From the NCBI RefSeq assembly GCF_963169125.1, contig NC_084795.1, positions 92,500,911 through 92,564,910 on the forward strand: 64,000 bases of DNA, in the 5' to 3' direction. Below the pieces are notes generated by a model. The model was not told the origin of the DNA. It did no database searches and saw only the letters and a list, made by a program, of their open reading frames with translations. Positions 34,070 through 45,260 of the stretch are shown piece by piece. The position numbers and the translations under genes were made by a program. Source of the stretch: Humulus lupulus. Taxonomy: Eukaryota > Streptophyta > Magnoliopsida > Rosales > Cannabaceae. Each line of letters opens with the position of its first letter. Within the stretch, counting starts at the first letter, position 1.

Positions 34070-36412
34070 TGTAATAACCAATGTTATTATTTTCTTATTA
34101 GCTCCTTAATTATGACATTAGGTTAGTTTTATTAGTTTATAGTTATAACTTGAGTGATGGAATTTAAAAAGATTAATTTAAGTTTATTTATTTCAAGTTA
34201 TGATTTCTATGACCTAGAAAACAATTATAATTAGGATAATTATAATTATTTATGATTAGTATTTATAAAGATTTTAGCATATGATTAAGTTAGATTATAG
34301 TTTTAAGTTTTTATTAAAAACATGTACACATATTACTTAGAGACTTAAGTTGTGAGCACGTGGCATTAAAATAAGACACAAAGTTGAATTTTACTATGTA
34401 TAGTTGAAATTCCCTATAGATTAAATAGGTGGAATTTTTCATGAATTAAATAAATGAGTGACCAAGCTTAAATTGAAGAACTAAGTTGAAGTCCAATCTA
34501 GTCATAGGCATGTGAGCTTATTTAGGATGGGTTTTGACTCATTTTTGAACCTTACAAGATAGGTGTCACACTAAGCTTGAATCAAGTTACCAAGTTGAAG
34601 ATAGGTTGAACCATTTGAAAGCTTTTGAATTTGAATATGCTAGGTGTAGGTGTGGGAGAGTCTTTGGGAAAGCTAGTAAGGACTTTGACTACTTATGATA
34701 TATGTGGCTTCAAGTGAGTATTTTTAGTACATGGAATAGGTAAACTCTAGGGCTGGCCGAAACTACCTAGTGGAGGGAGAGTTTGAAATTTGAAAATTTG
34801 CTGAATGGTGGTGGAGAAGATTAAGGAAGGAAGTTGGGTTTGGAGCCTATAAATAAAGTTATTTGCATCATCATTTTCACACTCAACAAAGCCTTCAAGC
34901 CTCTCAAATTTTCAAAGTATACATCTCCCAAAGTTCTCATCTTTTTGCCCCATAAACACATCATAAAGTCAAACCACTATAGCATTTATAGTGCTCGATA
35001 ATTCTTTTTCTTCTATTTTCTCTATAAAGACTCAAACGCTATAGCCATTATAAACCTCTATATAGCCAAAATACACAAGCCTATCAAACCACTATATAGC
35101 CGAAATTACCCAAGTATCAAAGCTCATAGTATTGTTGTTGGAGATAGGCATTATTGTGATGGCTCGGGAATTTTGAAGTATTGAACTTTTGTTCTAGGGT
35201 AAAGGTATGACTTTTATGAGGTTTAGAATTTTTGGAAGTTTAGTTATTAATACAGTCTCTAATGTTAGTTTTATGTTATATATGTTGGGATTAGACTTCA
35301 CAAACATTTGTTTATATTACAACTCAATGACAAAATCATACAAGTAAATCAATCTCATAGAATAGTTAAACACAATGGATAAAAGTTTAGAGTAGACCTT
35401 CCTTGAAGAACAAACCCTAGGAACATAAAATCACAAGTTATGGTTTTATGCGAGACACAAAAGTGACAAGACTTGACACAAATGAAGATTTGTTGTCCAA
35501 AAATATCTATTCCTAGTCTTCCTTTGAAGATGCTTGAAGTTACAACTAGTGGAATGAGATTGAGATTCACAAGCCTTGGATCTCCATGCAATTCAAGCTT
35601 TCTTGATGAAGATCTTGGAGAAAACTAGTAATATTGGAGCTAGAGAGAGAGAGAGTTCTTCTTTAGTGAGAGAAAGAGGTGAGTGATCAAGTCACCAATT
35701 AATTTATTTGAATACCTTAAATAGTATAGGATCCTCATTAGACTCAACCAATGAGATTAGAGCATTTAAATTTAAGTTTTGGAGCTAAAACACGTAACCG
35801 TTCGAGCATTCCGTAACGGACCAGGCGACACATTGCTTGGTACTTCTCTCTCTAGGGTTTTGAGAGCCCAGGCGATGTATCGTCGATGCCCCTATAATAC
35901 GGCTCCATGAGGTGTCACCTCCAAATGCTCCCAATATTTTTGGGTACTCTTATGTACTCCAAATAAACATTTTGGACCCAAAAGTTTGATTTAAAAAATG
36001 CCTATACTCAAAGTCAACTTTCACTTGTTGACTTTTGTGAAATTATTATTGTTTTAGCACATCTTCGTGCCTAAACAATTCCACCATGCATTTAACCAAT
36101 CTCAACAATATATAAGGTTTGGGCAATTCTCTATAGCAAAAGCAATCTCTCTTTTCTTCTTTTTTTCCACACTCAAGGTAACGAAAATTAGTTAATTTTA
36201 GTTATGACATTTAAGTGATTTGTATGACCCTAACATTTCAGGTACAAGGAGATAGGTGTGACTGGACCATGTAAGTGTTCAAAATTGTAGGATGGACCTA
36301 AGTGATGTCTGGGGCTTGAATGTCAACCTTTATAAGCACTTATTCTTTCTCTTGTCTGATTTGTTATTATGACCTATGTATGACCAATAGAATATGTTTA
36401 TGACTTAGAGTT
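34070..36412 (+). mobile_element. Degenerate Ty3/gypsy LTR remnant, 3' end lost
   Basis: It starts TGTAATAACC, like the TGTAACGACC starts of the Tekay LTRs here, and carries a TATA-like CCTATAAATAAAG near 34847. The organisation near its end is Tekay-like (TTTCAGGTACAAGG near 36236). It runs directly into a Tekay pol tail at ~36413, without an LTR end, so it is truncated by the junction. It is interrupted by the solo LTR at 35283-36107. Confidence 0.45.
35283..36107. mobile_element. Solo LTR, probably Ty1/copia (825 bp, TSD ATATA)
   Basis: Begins TGTTGGGATT and ends ATCTCAACA, with TGTTG/CAACA terminal inverted repeats and a 5-bp duplication ATATA at 35278-35282 and 36108-36112. There is no internal region. 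The duplication is AT-only, so it is weaker evidence than in the other cases, but the matching ends support it. The orientation is not firmly known. Confidence 0.75.
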
Positions 36413-36620
36413 TGATTTTTCCTATGAAGAGCGACCAGTTCGGATTTTGGACCGGAAGGACAAAGTTTTACGGAATAAGACAATTCCGTTAGTTAAAGTG
36501 TTGTGGAGAAATAACAAGGTCGAGGAAGCGACCTGGGAGTTAGAAACAGCGATGCGGGATCAGTATCCCGAGCTATTCAGGTAAATTTTGAGGACGAAAT
36601 TCTCAGTAGGAGGGGATAAG
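36413..36620 (+). pseudogene. 3' tail of a second Tekay-type pol, joined to the 5' LTR
   Basis: This stretch matches 42534-42741, the last ~65 codons of pol (chromodomain-like tail, EEATWELETAMRDQYPEL) plus the polypurine tract AGGAGGGGATAAG, with only a few differences. The LTR at 36621 follows exactly as the 3' LTR follows the complete pol. So this LTR once ended another copy, and the array shares an LTR between two units. Confidence 0.85.
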
Positions 36621-37685
36621 TGTAACGACCCAAAATCACTAATATGGCTTAAGGGCTCTAATTAGTGTGCCAGGAAGGCATAATTGGCTTATGAGTGAAT
36701 TTATTGATTTAATGCATGATTATATAATAGGCATGCTTGTATGATTATATGAATGTAAATGTGGTTAAATGTTATATCTGTGTGAACCACATTATTATGT
36801 GGGTAAATCTGCAGCGTGCGACTTAAGGCGATCCTAGGGAGCTAGTTAGCGGGAAGTCACAACGGGGCTTAGTATTTGACTTTGGATAAGTCAGAGGTAT
36901 TGTAGGTATCGGGTACTTATTTATGCTATCGGGTTATGGAAATAAATATATGGAGATATATTTGAGAATAGAAAGCTTAGGCGGGAATATTGGGGAAATT
37001 TACTGTTTTGCCCTCGGGGACGCTTCCAGTACCCTGAGCCTCGGGATTGACTTAACTGGCTAGGATTAGACTAAGTTAGTGAAAAAACAAGGGAATAAAA
37101 CACAAACCGACCCATGCTCTCTCTCCTCTTCTCTTCTCTTCTCTTCTCTTTTCTCTTCCAAGAAACTACATAAAAACCTAAGGGAATCAGCTGGGAAAAC
37201 TCTGTGTTTGAGCTGAATTCATGAAGGCTTAGCTTAGTTCAGACTAAGGGACACTCAATCAAGATTAAGGTAAGAGTTGAATTATGTTTTTGGGTGCTAC
37301 GTGGTGCAGGTAAAGGCAAGGGCAAACTTGACCAGCCCTGACTTGGAGAGCTCTGTGGGCTGAATGTACATGACCAGCTGCTCAGCCGCCACGGTTGGAG
37401 GAAAGGCAGGAACATGAGAACCAGAAATGTCTATTTTGCCTTAGTATGGCTGATGGTTGTCTGTATTTTGGAGATTCTGTAAACCAACTTTTAAACATTG
37501 TTTCTTTTTGGGATCCTGTGTATAAAACTATTTAATTATATAAAGTGTAACTTTTGAGACCAAAACCTTTTTAACCCTAGTTCATACATGTTTAGTGACA
37601 TGTTTTTAAATTAATGACTTGATTAGCAAGTCCTTCACCTTTATAAGTACACAGTGTAGCGGTCTTGGCTATCCAGGGCGTTACA
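36621..37685 (+). repeat. 5' LTR of the Tekay-type element
   Basis: Begins TGTAACGACCC and ends GGCGTTACA. It contains a (CTCTT)n run at 37125-37155, three units longer than in the 3' LTR. Confidence 0.95.
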
Positions 37686-37688
37686 ACT

Positions 37689-37700
37689 TGGTATCAGAGC
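37689..37700 (+). other. Primer binding site (initiator tRNA-Met) of the Tekay-type element
   Basis: TGGTATCAGAGC begins three bases after the 5' LTR and is complementary to the initiator tRNA-Met 3' end. Confidence 0.9.
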
Positions 37701-38165
37701 GTCCTAGGTTTAAGGGTTCCTGAAGACTGGCTGGACATGTACATTCGCTGCTAGAGACAAGCTCGATTCAGGGTTTGGTAATGTGTATGTATGTTTATAT
37801 GCTTGTATGCTTGGAGTGAATTATGAATGCAGTTGTTCATTGGATTAATAGGATGTATGAGATAATAATGGGGCCTGGCCCTTGACTGCTGTGTGAAAAT
37901 ATTAAGGCATGCTTATCAGCATCGCTGTGCATGTAAATGAATATTTGAATGATTAACTGTATATTATGTATTGGTGAATGCTCTTATCTTAGCTGTGGTG
38001 TGGTAATGTTGGGGCATGCTTATCAGCAGCCGGTGCATGCGGGTGAATTCTTATATTTTGAATGTTTGTGATTGGTTATGTTCCTTTGATGGATTTTGGG
38101 AAGCTTTTACCATGTCATCATGGTCTGACTGCCAAGTCTTTGATTGTAGATTCACTTGGATAGCT

Positions 38166-41100
38166 ATGCGTCCAAGAAAATATACGCGACTAGCTGGCAC
38201 TAGGTCTGGGACCGGGGGTGATGATCAGGGCCAGATTCCTCCGCCAATCCCTGAGAACTGGCAGAAACTCATGGCAGATATGTAGGCTTAGTTACAGAGC
38301 CAGGATGAACAGATCCGTCTTCTGCGACAGCAGGCTCCATCAGGGAGTGCTGCCCCTATTGTACCACCTGAAATGGTATCGGTTGTACAGTCTGGGGAGG
38401 TTGGGAACAGGTGGGAGTCATTATATGAGCGGTTCAGGAAGCAGCAACCCCCAATCTTTTAAGGTGGACCAGGCCCACTGAAGGCTGAGCAGTGGCTGAC
38501 TATGATTACGACTATTCTGGATTTCATGAGAGTAGAGGGGCATGATAGAGTGGCCTGTGCCACGTATATGTTGAGAGAAGATGCCCGCATCTGGTGGGAG
38601 GTGGCTTCGTAGACTAGGGATGTGACTACTTTGAGTTGGGAAGGCTTTAGAGACTTATTCAGCCAGAAATACTATAATGTTGCCGTCAGGGTAGCAAAAG
38701 TTAATGAGTTTGTGGGTTTGGTGCAGGGCAATATGGCTGTTACTGAGTATGCCCTAAAATTTGACAGGCTTGCAAAGTTTGCACCAGATCTTGTGCCTAC
38801 TGATGCTGCTAGGCAAGATAGATTCATCAGGGGGCTTAATGCTATGATAGCCCGGGATGTCAGGATTACAACGGTACCTAGAGGAACAATTTATGCCCAA
38901 GCCATTGAGAAGGTTCTTACCGCTGAGGAAGCAGAGAACAAGATTTGGAGGGAAAGTGTGGTGAGGCGAAAGCCGCAGAGTGGTGCCTCCTTACTCAGGG
39001 ACAGGTAGGGGCAGAGGCCCCAGTGACTTCAAGAGAAAGGCTCCTGACACTTCGATCGCTGCTGGTCCTGATAGGAGGGTTCGGGGTGGTCAGGGTGGCC
39101 GTCAGGGTGGCGGTGAGGCATGGTGGACCTATCCAAAGTGCCCGAGGTGTAGAAGGCGTCACCTGGGCGAATGTCGGGCCAAAGCTTGTTTTGTGTGCAG
39201 AACAGTGGGGCATCTCAGGAAGGACTGCCCAGCAGTGAAGAAAGGTGGAGCAGGGAAAGTGGATAGCTTGACTCCAGCTCGAGTATTCACTTTGACACAG
39301 GCAGAGGCTAAGGCTAGTCCCTCGGTAGTGTCAGGTCAGCTTTCTAGTGCTGGCTCTCCTTTTACTGTATTGATTGATTCTGATGCTACACATTCCTTTG
39401 TTTCTAGTAAAGTGATTGATAGATTGTGTAGACCTAGTGAATATCGAACTGCGGAGTTTGGGACTTTGTTGCCTACAGGGGAACTAGTAATTTCTAGGAG
39501 ATGGATTAGGGCACTCCCACTGATGGTTGATAGTAGGGAACTTTCGGTGGACTTAATTGAGTTATACATGGAGGATTTTGACATGATTCTGGGGATGGAC
39601 TGGTTGGTCAGATATGGGGCTACTATTGACTGGAGGAAGAAGATGGTGACTTTTGAGCCTGATGGCGAGAATCCTTTTGTTTTTGTGGGTGCAGTATGTG
39701 GACCCCGCGTACCCATGATTTTAGCGTTTAGAGCCAGAGACTTGCTGCAGGGAGGATGCATAGGTTTTATGGCCAGTGTAGTGGATACTACTAAGGTTAT
39801 TCTGGCAGGGCCGGGAGAGACCAGATTGGTATGTGAGTTTTTGGACGTATTTCCTGAGGATCTACCAGGGTTGCCGCCGCGCAGGGAGATTCAGTTTGAG
39901 ATTGAATTAGCACCGGGGACAGAACCAGTATCAAGGACACCATACATAATGGCACCAGTTCAGTTGAAGGAATTAAAGATACAGTTGCAGGAGCTTCTGA
40001 ATTTGGGATTCATCAGACCTAGTTACTCTCCATGGGGCGCTCCAGTGTTACTTGTTAAGAAGAAGGACGAGACGTTGAGGATGTGTATAGACTACCGAGA
40101 ATTGAACAAGTTGACCATAAAGAATAAGTACCCCCTACCAAGGATTGATGACTTGTTCGATCAGCTACAGGGAAAGACGGTATTCTCAAAGATTGATCTA
40201 CGATCAGGTTATCACCAGCTGAGGATCAAAGATGAGGATATACCGAAGACGGCCTTCCGGACGCGATATGGGCACTATCAGTTCTTGGTTATGTCTTTCG
40301 GTTTGACCAATGCCCCGGCAGCTTTTATGGATTTGATGAACAGGGTGTTCAAGGACTTCTTAGATCAATTCGTCATTGTCTTCATCGATGACATTCTAGT
40401 ATACTCCAGTTCAGAGGCAGAGCATGAGCAACATCTTCGGCAGGCTTTACAGAGATTAAGGGAGCATCAGTTGTACACCAAGTTTAAGAAGTGTGAGTTT
40501 TGGTTGCTAGAATTGACTTTCCTTGGGCATATAGTTGGTGTAGAAGGGATTAAGGTGGATCCGTCAAAGGTGGAAGCAGTGAGAGATTGGCCGAGGCCAA
40601 GGAACACCTCGGAGGTGTGGAGTTTCCTTGGGTTGGCAGGTTATTATAGGCGGTTTGTGGAGAGATTCTCAAAGATCGCTTCACCAATGACAGAGTTGAC
40701 AAGAAAGAATCAGAGGTTTGCTTGGTCAGAGAGGTGTGAGAACAGTTTTCAAGAGTTGAAGCGACTGCTTATTTCTGCACCTGTGCTGAGTCTTCCTTCG
40801 GAGGAAGGAAAGTTTGTGGTTTACTGTGATGCATCGAGGATGGGTTTAGGCTGCGTGCTGATGCAGAATGAGAAAGTTATAGCCTATGCATCGCGGCAGC
40901 TGAAGGAGTATGAGCAGCGGTATCCTACTCATGATTTGGAACTGGCGGCAGTGGTATTCGCACTGAAGATTTGGCGGCATTATCTGTATGGGGAGAAGTG
41001 CGAGATATACACTGACCATAAGAGTTTGAAATATTTCTTCACTCAGAAGGATCTGAACATGAGACAGAGGTGTTGGTTAGAGTTGGTTAAGGATTATGAC

Positions 41101-42705
41101 TGCGATATCCTTTACCACCCGGGGAAAGCCAACGTGGTGGCGGATGCATTGAGCCGGAGGGCCCCAGGACAGTTGTATAGTTCCACCCAGATCTCGAGGG
41201 AGTTAGCAGATGAAATGAACAGAGCAAGGATAGAATTGGTGGTGGGCCAGTTAGCTAATATTACCTTGCAGTCGACCCTGCTAGAGAGGATTAAGGAGAG
41301 ACAATTGGTGGATGCGCAGTTGCAGGAAGTTAGGCAGCATCTTTTAGCGGGGACAGCTAAGGAATATTCCGTCTCTGAGATTGGTGTGCTTCGATATCAG
41401 GGGCGGATTTGTGTTCCAGCAGATGAGAGGATCAGACGAGAGATACTGGATGAGTCTCACACTACGCCATACGCACTTCATCCAGGTACCACGAAGATGT
41501 ATCAGGATCTACGGACATTATACTGGTGGCTCGGGATGAAGAAGGATGTGGTAGAGTATGTGTCTAGATGTTTGACATGTCAGTAGGTAAAGGCTAAGCA
41601 TCAGCAACCAGCGGGATTGCTTCAGCCTTTGGATATCCTAGAGTGGAAGTGGGAGGACATTACGATGGACTTTGTGGGAGGACTACCCAGGACAGTGGGA
41701 CTTTGTGACTCAGTGTGGGTGATAATAGACAGATACACTAAGTCAGCACATTTTCTGCCAGTGAGTTCGACGTACTCAGTGGAGCAGTATGCAGAGTTGT
41801 ATGTGAGAGAGATAGTTCGTCTCCATGGGGTTCCAAAGTCTATTGTGTCTAATCGAGATCCTATATTTACCTCTAAGTTTTGGGGAGCACTGCAGAGAGC
41901 TATGGGGACCCAGTTGAAGTTTAGCACAACTTTCCATCCTCAAACTAATGGACAGTCTGAGAGGATGATCCAGGTGTTGGAGGACATGCTTAGGGCGTGT
42001 GTGATCGATTTCGAGGGATCTTGGAGTAAGTATCTACCACTGATTGAGTTCTCGTATAACAACAATTATCAATCCACGATTGGAGTGGCTCCTTATGAAA
42101 TGTTATATGGGAGAAAGTGTAGATCACCCATTCATTGGGATGAGATGGGTGAGAGGAGGTACTTAGGGCCAGATATGGTTTAGAAGACTAATGAGGTTGT
42201 TGAGAAGATTCGAGCTAGAATGCTTGCTTCGCAGAGTAGACAGAAAAGCTACACTGATCCTAAGCGTAGGAACGTGGAGTTCCAGGTTGGGGATCACGTG
42301 TTTCTGCGAGTCTCACCATTGAGAGGGGTAAGGAGATTTGTAGTAAAGGGCAAGCTAAGCCCTCGGTTTGTTGGACCTTTCGAGATCCTAGAAAGGATTT
42401 GACAGGTGGCTTATAGGTTGGCCTTGCCATCGTCACTGTCAAGAGTTCATGATGTATTCCACGTCTCCATGTTGCGGAAGTATGTTTCACATACAACACA
42501 TGTGCTGAAGTATGAGGATTTGGAGTTACAGACAGATTTTTCCTATGACGAGCGACCAGTTCAGATTTTGGACTGGAAGGACAAAGTTTTACGGAATAAG
42601 ACAATTCCGTTAGTTAAAGTGTTGTGGAGAAATGGCAAGGTCGAGGAAGCGACCTGGGAGTTAGAGATAGCGATGCGGGATCAGTATCCCGAGCTATTCG
42701 GGTAA
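38166..42705 (+). pseudogene. gag-pol: Tekay-type gag-pol, broken
   Basis: Gag starts at ATG 38166 (MRPRKYTRLAG). Its core is LSWEGFRDLFSQKYY, and its knuckle [14 protein letters not shown] lies near 39187-39229. One frameshift near 38980-39005 separates gag from pol, which then stays in one frame to 42705. Protease reads [11 protein letters not shown], with Asp for the Gly of the DSG motif. RT has [15 protein letters not shown] and [10 protein letters not shown]. RNase H has [16 protein letters not shown] and [10 protein letters not shown]. Integrase has an H..H..C..C finger ending CLTCQ, then MDFVGG, SNRDPIF and NGQSERM (D, D, E present). The end is a chromodomain-like tail used in other elements for targeting heterochromatin. 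Stops at 38283, 38289, 38460, 38610, 41584, 42181 and 42400: six are CAG or CAA changed to TAG or TAA. Confidence 0.93.
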
Positions 42706-42728
42706 ATTTCGAGGATGAAATTTTCAGT

Positions 42729-42741
42729 AGGAGGGGATAAG
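42729..42741 (+). other. Polypurine tract of the Tekay-type element
   Basis: AGGAGGGGATAAG immediately precedes the 3' LTR; an identical copy precedes the LTR at 36621. Confidence 0.88.
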
Positions 42742-43800
42742 TGTAACGACCCAGAATCACTAATATGGCTTAAGGGCTCTGATTAGTGTGCCAGGAATGC
42801 ATAATTGGCTTATGAGTGAATTTATTGATTTAATGCATGATTATATAATAGGCATGCTTGTATGATTATATGAATGTAAATGTGGTTAAATGTTATATCT
42901 GTGTGAACAACATTATTATGTGGGTAAATCTGCAGCATGCGACTTGAGGTGATCCTAGGGAGCCAGTTAGCGGGAAGTCACAACGGGGCTTAGTATTTGA
43001 CTTTGGATAAGTCAGAGGTATTGTAGGTATCGGGTACTTATTTAGGCTATCAAGTTATAGAAATAAATATATGGAGATATATTTGAGAATAGAAAGCTTA
43101 GGCAGGAATATTGGGGAAATTTACCGTTTTGTCCTCGGGGACGTTTCCGGTACCCCGAGCCTCGGGATTGACTGAACTGGCTTGGATTAGACTAAGTTAG
43201 TGAAAAACAAGGGAATAAAACACAAACTGACCCATGCTCTCTCTCCTCTTCTCTTCTCTTCTCTTTTCTCTTCCAAGAAACTACATAAAAACCTAAGGGA
43301 ATCAGCTGGGAAAACTCTGTGTTTGAGCTGAATTCATGACGGCTTAGCTTAGTTCAGACTAAGGTACACTCAATCAAGATTAAGGTAAGAGTTGAATTAT
43401 GTTTTTGGGTGCTACGTGGTACAGGTAAAGGCAAGGGCAAACTTGACCAGCCCTGACTTGGAGAGCTCTGTGGGCTGAATGTACATGACCAGCTGCTCAG
43501 CCGCCACGGTTGGAGGAAAGGCAGGAACATGAGAACCAGAAATGTCTATTTTGCCTTAGTATGGCTGATGGTTGTCTGTATTTTGGAGATTCTGTAAACC
43601 AACTTTTAAACACTGTTTCTTTTTGGGATCCCATGTATAAAACTAGTTAATTATATAAAGTGTAACTTTTGAGACCAAAACCTTTTTAACCCTAGTTCAT
43701 ACATGTTTAGTGACACGTTTTTAAATTAATGACTTGATTAGCAAGTCCTGCACCTTTATAAGTACACAGTGTAGCGGTCTTGGCTATCGAGGGCATTACA
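42742..43800 (+). repeat. 3' LTR of the Tekay-type element
   Basis: Begins TGTAACGACCC and ends GGCATTACA, one base different from the 5' LTR end. The flank on the right (CTTAGTCCCA) is a minus-strand LTR of another element. Confidence 0.95.
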
Positions 43801-45260
43801 CTTAGTCCCATCATATTCACTTGGTTTATCACAATCACCTAACAATGCATACAAATATAGGGAACACTTAGTCCCAACCTAACCACATAATCGGGTGCTG
43901 TTTTATTACCTCTTGTTCGAGCGAGAAATACGTTACGAACGACCCTTGAGAACGATCAATCCTTTAATCCCTTAGCGGTCACCTAGTCATAACCAAATAT
44001 GGAATCCAATTAATGAAACAACAATTAAAGAGTCTTAACCTAAACCTCACTCCCGGGACCCCGAATTGTACCCATACGGTGAGTAGATTCGATCCCGAGC
44101 CTTCGGAATTGAAATCCCGTGCCAAAACCCTTAAAAATTCTCAAAACCAAAATCTGAAGGAGCAGGGTAGCACTGTAGCACTACCCTCCTAGCACCCCAG
44201 CGCTCAAGTCAGCAGAATCCATCCCTGAGTAGCGCTGTAGTGCCCACCTGTGGGCGCTATAGCGCTACACAAAGCCAGTTTTGCCCAAAAATTTCCCCCC
44301 TTCGACTACACCATTTTCAACCTAAACCAAAAGCTTCCAAACATCATTTTAAGTCCCAATTGGCCCCAAAAACCATATACACAAGTCCTAGGCATCATAA
44401 CCTACCAAAGCTTTGCCCAAAACCCCCATTGAATTCTTAACTTTCAAACCCAAAATCTCAACTGAACATAATAAGAAAACAGAGTAGAAAACCAAAGTTC
44501 TAATGGTTAGAATCTTACCTCAACCTCAGTATGAACACCTCTTCAATGGTGGAACAATACCCTAGATCCTCAAAACTTGATTCCCTAGCTTGGTTCCTCA
44601 AAAGAAGCTTCAAAATCCAAAGAAAAATGGAAAGGATATGATGTACGGGAGAAGAAGTGAAGTGCTTTGTTTGGCTTCCTATTTTCAACAGCCTTCCTTG
44701 ATTCATATACATCCTTAAGGTAAAAAGACCTAAATGCCCTCAAGTCTAATTAAAATCCTTAACAGCCACCAAGGGCAAAATCATCCTTTCGCACCTATCC
44801 CTTTAACCATAATTAACACCCTCCAATTCTCATTATTCTCAAAATTCTTGAATACCAATAATTCATATCCTGTTACCCCTTAACTCCCGGCAACGCTCTA
44901 ATCACCAAATTACCCCGGGACTCACCCCGAGCCCCGCACTTAATCTCGTTATGACCAAACCGCTAACTTATACTCAAAGATCGTCTCATGCCGAACAGCT
45001 CGAACAAATCCACATTATAATGTGGCCTCAACAATAGTTTACCAATATGCATACAAATATACAATTACGCCCTCAACGGACCAAATTACCAAAATGCCCT
45101 CATAACAAAATATATACCCCCATGCATGCATTTATCATCTATAATAATATGATCCACATAATCATGCATATAATCATATAATGGCACAATAAATCAATTA
45201 TGGCCCTCCCGGCCTCCTAATCAAGGTCCTAAACATTATTAGGAAATTTGGGTCGTTACA
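43801..45260 (-). repeat. 3' LTR (minus) of the decayed Tekay-like element, end truncated
   Basis: In reverse complement it begins TGTAACGACCCAAATTTCC at 45260. It lacks an LTR end at 43801, where the plus-strand Tekay LTR abuts. Near 44160-44275 it holds palindromic GTAGCGCTGTAG and GCTATAGCGCTAC motifs. Short open frames at 44240-44712 are not genes. Confidence 0.75.

Larger units (their letters stand above)
36621..43800 (+). mobile_element. Tekay-type (chromovirus) Ty3/gypsy retrotransposon
   Basis: LTRs at 36621-37685 and 42742-43800 differ by about 32 substitutions and two small indels (~97% identical by eye count). The order is PBS, gag, protease, RT, RNase H, integrase, chromodomain-like tail, PPT: the Ty3/gypsy order. 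The tail (YDERPVQILDWKDKVLRNKT) is typical of Tekay/Del. There is no target duplication because the left side continues into another copy's pol tail. The reading frame is broken, so it is not autonomous. Confidence 0.93.

Noticed and set aside
44240..44712. Short open frames in the decayed Tekay-like LTR
   Set aside because: They lie in LTR sequence, differ among related LTRs and match no protein.
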